A DNA stretch of 9,244 nt from Syntrophobacterales bacterium. GTDB taxonomy: Bacteria > Desulfobacterota > Syntrophorhabdia > Syntrophorhabdales > WCHB1-27. The translations under genes were made by a program, and so were the position numbers. The notes below the pieces were generated by a model, which did not search any database, was not told the origin of the DNA, and worked only from the letters and a program-made list of their open reading frames with translations. Positions 1 through 4,195 of this stretch are shown here, one piece after another. Where the stretch lies: positions 1 through 9,244 of the forward strand of contig JADGQN010000168.1 of assembly GCA_017881765.1 (NCBI GenBank), given 5' to 3'. The number at the start of each line of letters is the position of its first letter. Position 1 is the first letter of the stretch.

Positions 1-49
1 ACGAACCCTGCATGATTGGCAAGAGAGCGGCGTGAGTCCAATGGCATCG

Positions 50-550
50 TCACTTGCCAAAATGCTCTATCCTTAACCTCTGTCCGATCTTCACGTGCTC
101 CTCGAAAAACACCTGGGTATGTTTGTGCGCCAGAGACTTCGTCAGTCCCGTTTTCTTTAAGATGGTTTCGAAGGAGATGGCTCGTTCAGAAAGCCCCATA
201 AACCCAAGTACCTTGAGCGCTGCCCCATCGCATGTGCAAAAGAGGAAGCCCTTGCGTTTCTCGAGGGCTTCCTGCTCGCCTTTGTGGATCTCAGGCAGGA
301 AGCTGTGGCTGTATCGCAATGCAAAGTCCTCGATCTCATCGGGCGTGCATTCCAGCTCAGTGATGCTCTTCCCCACCGAAAGCAGGAGATCAATCGGATG
401 CCTTCTCCCGTCCACGGTCCGGTAGAAGAAAGCTTCGTTTCTCAAGACTATGGATGGGATGTAGACTTCGTGCTGTTTGATGATCTGACCCCAGGCTCCC
501 AGCTCGTGAAACCCAATGATCGCGTTTGCGTCAAGTAGCACTATAAGCAA
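50..550 (-). CDS. PIN-like nuclease domain protein, likely toxin of a two-gene module
   Basis: A 166-residue protein that reads as a single PIN-like domain, the Mg-dependent RNase fold common among type II toxins. Acidic residues sit where PIN active sites have them: D7 in the N-terminal LLDANAII strand, E39, E92 in a GEQEA motif, and D108 in CTCDGAAL. The start is taken as TTG at 550 because a GAGGA Shine-Dalgarno at 559-563 lies 8 nt upstream of it. A GTG at 541 would give a shorter N-terminus and is too far from that site. The first 20 bp overlap the end of the upstream HTH-peptidase gene, so translation is probably coupled. The fold assignment comes from motif pattern only, and toxicity and RNA cleavage are inferred. 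It could instead be a nuclease effector whose activity depends on the peptidase partner. No gene is visible in bases 1-49 downstream. Confidence 0.72.
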   Translation of the reverse strand: MLIVLLDANAIIGFHELGAWGQIIKQHEVYIPSIVLRNEAFFYRTVDGRRHPIDLLLSVGKSITELECTPDEIEDFALRYSHSFLPEIHKGEQEALEKRKGFLFCTCDGAALKVLGFMGLSERAISFETILKKTGLTKSLAHKHTQVFFEEHVKIGQRLRIEHFGK

Positions 551-1691
551 TCGTGTAGTCCTCGTCCTCGTCGTAGCCCCATTTCTCTAGAAAAAGCGGT
601 ACCTCGCTGAAGGGTATTCCCACGTATTCCGCGAACCTCGCTTTCGACACCTGGCCCATGAGAAAAGCTTTAATAGCTAGGTTGATGTATCTGGCCGATA
701 GGTAGGGTCCTTCACCCGTCACGCTTTTGGTGCGCCTCTCGCGCTCCATTTCCTTGAGAACCCTTGTACCCAGGGCTTCGATAACCTCTTCACGGGACAG
801 AAGCTTCAGGTTGACGAGCCTCCAGAGCAAGGCATCCGTGGAGACATCGAACTCCCTTGCGATTTCGATCAAGCTGGCATAAGTGACCTTGCCATCCTCC
901 AGCTTGTTGAGAAATTGCTCTCGAACCTCGTCGGCGGGCAGCAGCAGGGTGGACGCAAAGGCGTCCGCGAGCTGTTCAACCAGGCTCTTTTTGCTGTTCC
1001 GTGGCGTTTCATATATCTCACTATCCGAGAACTGTCCCCAAGTGACCAGGTGAAAAAACTCGTGAGCAAGATCATAGTTCCGCCTCCATGGGATGTCAGC
1101 GGAGTTGACGAGAATGGCGTGTCCCGTTGAGCCGCTCGTGGCAGCGGCGGAACCTGCGTCTTCGAGGTCGAGGTAAAGAACCAGAATGCCCAAGCGGTTC
1201 TCCAGGGCGGCTGGCAGGGCGCACGCGGGGCGGCCCCCAAGGTCAAGGTAACGCCGGTAGTCTTCTGCAAGCTTGCTCACATACCGGAACTGCTCTCTCC
1301 GCAGCTTTGACTGGTCCACCGGCAGGAGGGCGGCATGAGGTTCCGATTTGGCCTCTCCAGCAAGATCTGTGAGTCTTCCAAAATTCTGACAGAAGCTGAG
1401 AAGCTTCCTTTCCGCGAGCATCGTCTTGGCCGTCCGGCTCGGCTCCCGCCAAAGGACTTTTTGTTGCTGCTGTTCCTTCTGCCGAGGCATGAGGAAGAAC
1501 TCAACACCCCTGCGGTATGTCTGGGCGAGCTTCATCAGCTCCCATGCCTTAACCGGCCTTTCTCCGGATTCAATTGAGCTAAGAGTCTGATAATTCTTGA
1601 ACCCGAGCTGGGTAGCCACGTGTCGAAGCGTGAAATTAAGGGCCTCTCGTTCTTGCCTTAGGCGGATGCCTATCAGCTGGTCTTTTGTCAT
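531..1691 (-). CDS. XRE-family HTH regulator fused to ImmA/IrrE-type zinc metallopeptidase
   Basis: A 386-residue protein. Residues about 5-68 form an XRE/Cro-type helix-turn-helix (IRLRQEREAL, then LSSIESGERPVKAWEL). A linker with a Q-run (about 71-78) and a helical stretch follows. Residues about 165-260 carry an ImmA/IrrE-like peptidase with the zinc motif HEFFH (H210, E211, H214) and a downstream EQLADAFAS helix whose E239 is the likely third ligand. The last ~60 residues (about 328-378) form a small helical region I cannot name. Proteins of this kind (COG2856 with an N-terminal HTH) repress mobile-element or toxin genes and are thought to be relieved by proteolysis. Here the protein probably represses its own promoter and controls the PIN partner, which overlaps its 3' end. 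The ATG at 1691 has a GAGGG Shine-Dalgarno at 1696-1700. Domain calls are firm; the antitoxin role is inferred. Confidence 0.88.
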   Translation of the reverse strand: MTKDQLIGIRLRQEREALNFTLRHVATQLGFKNYQTLSSIESGERPVKAWELMKLAQTYRRGVEFFLMPRQKEQQQQKVLWREPSRTAKTMLAERKLLSFCQNFGRLTDLAGEAKSEPHAALLPVDQSKLRREQFRYVSKLAEDYRRYLDLGGRPACALPAALENRLGILVLYLDLEDAGSAAATSGSTGHAILVNSADIPWRRNYDLAHEFFHLVTWGQFSDSEIYETPRNSKKSLVEQLADAFASTLLLPADEVREQFLNKLEDGKVTYASLIEIAREFDVSTDALLWRLVNLKLLSREEVIEALGTRVLKEMERERRTKSVTGEGPYLSARYINLAIKAFLMGQVSKARFAEYVGIPFSEVPLFLEKWGYDEDEDYTIAYSAT

Positions 1692-1722
1692 GGCGCCCTC
1701 TTTATAATTATTCCTTATGTAT

Positions 1723-1749
1723 TTATATTATATGTGCTATTTAATATAA
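1723..1749. promoter_or_regulatory. Inverted repeat overlapping the module promoter, candidate operator
   Basis: TTATATTA (1723-1730) and its exact reverse complement TAATATAA (1742-1749) flank an 11-nt spacer. One arm covers the -10 and the other abuts the -35 of the promoter just described. An XRE protein bound here would block RNA polymerase, which fits autorepression by the HTH protein encoded immediately downstream. The arms are all A/T, so chance occurrence is a real alternative. Confidence 0.4.
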
Positions 1750-1755
1750 CGTCAC
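1727..1755 (-). promoter_or_regulatory. Sigma70-type promoter for the HTH-peptidase/PIN module
   Basis: On the minus strand a perfect TATAAT -10 (1727-1732) lies 17 bp from GTGACG (1750-1755), which matches the -35 consensus at 4 of 6 positions. Transcription would start near 1720, about 29 nt before the ATG of the HTH-peptidase gene. The region is strongly AT-rich, so some match is expected by chance, but position and spacing fit well. Confidence 0.6.
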
Positions 1756-1769
1756 CTTATTATCGGTCG

Positions 1770-2035
1770 TCAGGAACACGAAGTCAAGACCTTTCTTTTG
1801 GTACGAGACGTCCATCGGCCCATCAAGTCTGCGCGGCGAGCAAAAGGCTTCGCCAGCCGTGGAAGCAGCTCCCGGCCGAGGCGAATTTTGATGGATAACG
1901 AGGCGCTCCGAGGCCTGGGCTGCGCAGGCGTACCTGGCGGTACGTCGAAGCAGACCAGGCCGAAGGGCAACGAAGTTAGGCGCAAAAGACGCCCGGCCAC
2001 TCCTCACGCCATTTCGCATGGTGAAATGCTGTCCC
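1770..2035. repeat. GC-rich block of unknown nature, possible dispersed intergenic repeat
   Basis: Most of the 503-bp gap between the HTH-peptidase gene and panB is a GC-rich block with AT-rich sequence on both sides (about 1700-1765 and 2030-2080). It contains short hairpins: CGTACC/GGTACG around a TGGC loop (1929-1944, extendable to 1927-1946), CATTTC/GAAATG around a 7-nt loop (2010-2028), and GCTTC/GAAGC (1847-1866). It is open in three frames, giving possible products of 76-128 residues rich in R, S, P and A. None has a Shine-Dalgarno or a recognisable domain. The sharp composition borders, the hairpins and the multi-frame openness are what a dispersed intergenic element would show, but only one copy lies in this window. 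A decayed gene fragment is the alternative. Confidence 0.3.
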
Positions 2036-2046
2036 AAACATATTAC

Positions 2047-2074
2047 TTGACTAATGATTCAGATCAGCTATACT
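2047..2074 (+). promoter_or_regulatory. Sigma70-type promoter of panBCD
   Basis: TTGACT (2047-2052) and TATACT (2069-2074) are separated by 16 bp, each differing from consensus at one position. Transcription would start at about 2081, giving a leader of roughly 114 nt before the panB ATG. It is the strongest promoter-like match in the window and sits on the correct strand. Confidence 0.72.
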
Positions 2075-2080
2075 ATTCCC

Positions 2081-2140
2081 ATAACCGCTTGGATCCTGCA
2101 GCTGGACTGAGACGGAAGGAAACGCAGAACTTACGCAAGC
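2081..2140 (+). ncRNA. Structured panB leader, candidate riboswitch/attenuator (possibly pan motif)
   Basis: Between the promoter start point and the terminator lie about 55-60 nt that can fold. A hairpin pairs CTG (2107-2109) with CAG (2125-2127) and CG (2113-2114) with CG (2123-2124). It leaves a bulge AGA (2110-2112) and a purine-rich loop GAAGGAAA (2115-2122). An outer helix GCTTG (2087-2091) with CAAGC (2136-2140) would enclose it, and its right arm uses four bases of the terminator's left arm (2137-2140), so the two helices compete. A known class, the 'pan' RNA motif, is a hairpin with bulged adenosines found in 5' UTRs of panB/panC/panD operons, including in deltaproteobacteria. I cannot confirm this leader belongs to it. 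The pairings are short and drawn by eye. Confidence 0.45.
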
Positions 2141-2169
2141 CTTCTGAACACAGTTCAGAAGGCTTTTTT
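2137..2169 (+). terminator. Intrinsic terminator in the panB leader
   Basis: A perfect 13-bp stem (AAGCCTTCTGAAC at 2137-2149, GTTCAGAAGGCTT at 2153-2165) closes a 3-nt ACA loop, and the T-run extends to 2169. It works on the plus strand only; the opposite strand has no T-run after the stem. It lies about 56-88 nt downstream of the predicted start point and ends 25 nt before the panB ATG, where it would abort panBCD transcription unless overcome. There is no upstream plus-strand gene whose end it could mark, so it is best read as an attenuator or as the end of a small RNA. Confidence 0.82.
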
Positions 2170-2194
2170 GTCGGGCGGTTTTAGGGGGGGCTTA

Positions 2195-2989
2195 ATGGAG
2201 AAGCTAACGGTACCCGCAATCCGGCAGCGCAAAGGCGGTGAGAAAATCACCATGCTGACGGCGTACGACTATGTCTTTGGCGGAATCGTTGATGACGCGG
2301 GTATCGACATCGTCCTCGTGGGCGATTCCCTGGGCAATGTAATGCTCGGCTACCCGAACACCCTTCCCGTAACCGTCGATGAGATGATCCATCATACAAA
2401 GGCCGTTGTGAAGGCCACGAAAAGGGCCCTCGTTGTGATTGACATGCCCTTCATGTCCTACCAGGAGAGTATCGAGCAGGCTCGGCGGAACGCAGGCAGG
2501 ATGATCAAGGAGAGCGGAGCGGAAGTGGTGAAGGTCGAAGGCGGGCTCAGGATGAAAGACGTGATCAGGGCCATGGTCGACATCGAGATCCCTGTGATGG
2601 CTCACATCGGGCTTACCCCTCAATCGGTCCACCGCATGGGTGGCTACAAGGTACAGGGAAAAGGCGCTGCCGAAGAGATGCTTTTCGAGGATGCGAGGGC
2701 CGTGGAAGAGGCAGGCGCCTTTTCGGTCGTTCTTGAGGGTGTGCCGCGCAACGCAGCGAAGAAGATTACCGAGATGCTCACCATCCCGACCATAGGCATC
2801 GGCGCGGGGCCCGACTGTGACGGCCAGGTGCTCGTCCTTCATGACTTACTCGGGTTGCTCGGCCAGTTCAGGCCGAAATTCGTGAAAAGCTATGTGAATA
2901 TCCGGGCCGAGGCTGAAAAAGGGATCAAACAGTATATTGAAGAGGTGAAGAGCGGGGCGTTTCCGGACGACACCCATTCTTTTCATTGA
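2195..2989 (+). CDS. panB: Ketopantoate hydroxymethyltransferase (3-methyl-2-oxobutanoate hydroxymethyltransferase)
   Basis: PanB transfers a hydroxymethyl group from 5,10-methylene-tetrahydrofolate to alpha-ketoisovalerate, forming ketopantoate, the first committed step to pantothenate. It is a cytosolic TIM-barrel enzyme. The 264-residue length is typical. Signature motifs are present: TAYDY near the start, VGDSLG with metal ligand D44, VIDMPF with D83, VKVEGG with E115, AHIGLTPQ with H137, and VLEGVP with the catalytic-position E181. GIGAGPDCDGQVLVLHD is close to the C-terminal signature. The ATG at 2195 is preferred over an in-frame TTG at 2168 because the G-rich Shine-Dalgarno AGGGGGGG (2183-2190) precedes it by 4 nt, and family members begin close to this point. 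It is the first gene of panBCD, with one base separating it from panC. Its expression is probably set by the terminator-bearing leader upstream. Confidence 0.97.
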   Translation: MEKLTVPAIRQRKGGEKITMLTAYDYVFGGIVDDAGIDIVLVGDSLGNVMLGYPNTLPVTVDEMIHHTKAVVKATKRALVVIDMPFMSYQESIEQARRNAGRMIKESGAEVVKVEGGLRMKDVIRAMVDIEIPVMAHIGLTPQSVHRMGGYKVQGKGAAEEMLFEDARAVEEAGAFSVVLEGVPRNAAKKITEMLTIPTIGIGAGPDCDGQVLVLHDLLGLLGQFRPKFVKSYVNIRAEAEKGIKQYIEEVKSGAFPDDTHSFH

Positions 2990-2990
2990 T

Positions 2991-3842
2991 ATGAGAGTCA
3001 TAGATACAGTCAAGGAAATGCAGGAAACCGCCGATAAACTCCGGGGGGAGAAGCGCATCGGCTTTGTTCCGACCATGGGATTTCTGCACGAGGGGCACCT
3101 TGCACTTGTCAGGAAGGCGCGCGAGCTGGCCGACGTGACCGTCGCAAGCATCTTCGTCAACCCCATACAGTTCGGACCGACCGAGGATCTGGCCAAGTAT
3201 CCCAGAGACCTCGACCGCGACATGAAACTGCTCGAACAGGAAAAGACCGACATCCTTTTCTACCCGCCTTACGACGAGATGTACCCGAAAGGGTATACCA
3301 CGTACGTGCAGGTGCGCGGACTGGAAGATTACCTGTGCGGGCAAACGAGGAAAGGCCATTTTGTCGGTGTAGCCACGGTCGTGGCGAAGCTCTTCAACAT
3401 GGTAAAGCCTCATATCGCCGTTTTCGGGCAAAAAGATTACCAGCAGCTCACTATCATAGAGCGTATGGTCAAGGACCTCAACATGGACGTCCGGATCATC
3501 CCGTACCCGACCGTCAGGGAAGAGGGCGGACTCGCCATGAGTTCCCGGAATACCTATCTCTCTTCCGCTGAGCGGCAGAAAGCACTGCTTATCTACGCAT
3601 CCATCAAACGGCTGCAGGAACTTGTCAAGACAGGTGAGACAGACAGCCTCCTGCTCAAGGAAGAGGCACGCCGTCTGCTCGCGTCCGAAAATGGCGTCAA
3701 CATTGAATACGTCAGTATATCCGATCCTGAAACGCTCGAAGAAGTCGACTCCGTAAAAGATAGAGCCGTTTATGCGGTCGCTGTGCGAATCGGGAAAACC
3801 AGGCTCATAGACAATGCTATGTTAGGGGGAGGGGTAACGTGA
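2991..3842 (+). CDS. panC: Pantothenate synthetase (pantoate--beta-alanine ligase)
   Basis: PanC joins pantoate and beta-alanine with ATP through a pantoyl-adenylate, making pantothenate in the cytosol. The 283-residue protein has the full set of nucleotidyltransferase-superfamily motifs: MGFLHEGH (about 29-36, the HIGH-type ATP site), FVNPIQFGP (about 55-63), CGQTRKGHF (about 116-124), FGQKDYQQL (about 145-153) and MSSRN (183-187, the KMSKS-like loop). The ATG is one base after the panB stop. No Shine-Dalgarno is visible in the 20 bases before it, so translation most likely depends on ribosomes finishing panB. Its product pathway is supplied by both neighbours: ketopantoate from PanB (after a ketopantoate reductase not encoded here) and beta-alanine from PanD. 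Confidence 0.97.
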   Translation: MRVIDTVKEMQETADKLRGEKRIGFVPTMGFLHEGHLALVRKARELADVTVASIFVNPIQFGPTEDLAKYPRDLDRDMKLLEQEKTDILFYPPYDEMYPKGYTTYVQVRGLEDYLCGQTRKGHFVGVATVVAKLFNMVKPHIAVFGQKDYQQLTIIERMVKDLNMDVRIIPYPTVREEGGLAMSSRNTYLSSAERQKALLIYASIKRLQELVKTGETDSLLLKEEARRLLASENGVNIEYVSISDPETLEEVDSVKDRAVYAVAVRIGKTRLIDNAMLGGGVT

Positions 3843-4195
3843 TTCGGAGCATGATGAAATCAAAAATCCACCGCGCGCGCATCACCGAAAGCAACCTGGA
3901 GTATGAGGGCAGCATCACGATTGATGAAGGCCTGCTCGAAAAGGCAGATATCCAGGAATACGAGCAGGTGCAGATCTACAACGTGACGAACGGCGAGCGT
4001 TTCACCACTTACGCGATACGGGGTGGCAGGGATTCCGGCGTCATGTGCGTCAACGGCGCGGCAGCCCACAAGGCCAAGAAGGGCGACATTGTCATCATCG
4101 TAACTTACGGCCAGTTTTCAGAGACGGAACTGGCTTCTTTTGTGCCAAAGCGCGTGTATGTGGATGAGAAAAACCGCGTGATGCGACTGAACTAA
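3839..4195 (+). CDS. panD: Aspartate 1-decarboxylase proenzyme
   Basis: PanD decarboxylates L-aspartate to beta-alanine, the second substrate of PanC. It is a pyruvoyl enzyme made as a proenzyme that cuts itself between a Gly-Ser pair. With the GTG start at 3839 the cleavage pair falls at G24-S25 (YEGSITID), exactly the usual position, which settles the start. Other family features are KSKIHRARIT, Y22, the R54 region of NGERFTTY, and CVNGAAAHKAKKGD. The 118-residue length is normal. The gene overlaps panC by 4 bp (GTGA) and has a strong G-rich Shine-Dalgarno at 3825-3834. Downstream, its stop codon overlaps the purL stop on the other strand, so there is no intergenic space for a conventional terminator. 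Confidence 0.97.
   Translation: MIRSMMKSKIHRARITESNLEYEGSITIDEGLLEKADIQEYEQVQIYNVTNGERFTTYAIRGGRDSGVMCVNGAAAHKAKKGDIVIIVTYGQFSETELASFVPKRVYVDEKNRVMRLN

Noticed and set aside
16..60. TTGGCAAG / CTTGCCAA inverted repeat around the end of the PIN gene
   Set aside because: The 29-nt spacer and lack of a T-run make it a poor terminator; one arm is codons for the PIN C-terminus. Probably chance.
1741..2037. Minus-strand open frame of 98 codons in the gap upstream of the HTH-peptidase gene
   Set aside because: TTG start, no Shine-Dalgarno, no recognisable domain, low-complexity R/S/P/A composition, and it ends inside the module's promoter and operator region. Kept only as part of the GC-rich block.
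1798..2184. Plus-strand open frame of 128 codons crossing the panB promoter and terminator
   Set aside because: It runs through the -35/-10 elements and the terminator stem, has no RBS and no family resemblance, and covers the same GC-rich block that is open in other frames.
2204..2842. Minus-strand open frame (212 codons) antisense to panB
   Set aside because: Histidine- and aspartate-rich reverse reading of panB, without RBS or family signature.
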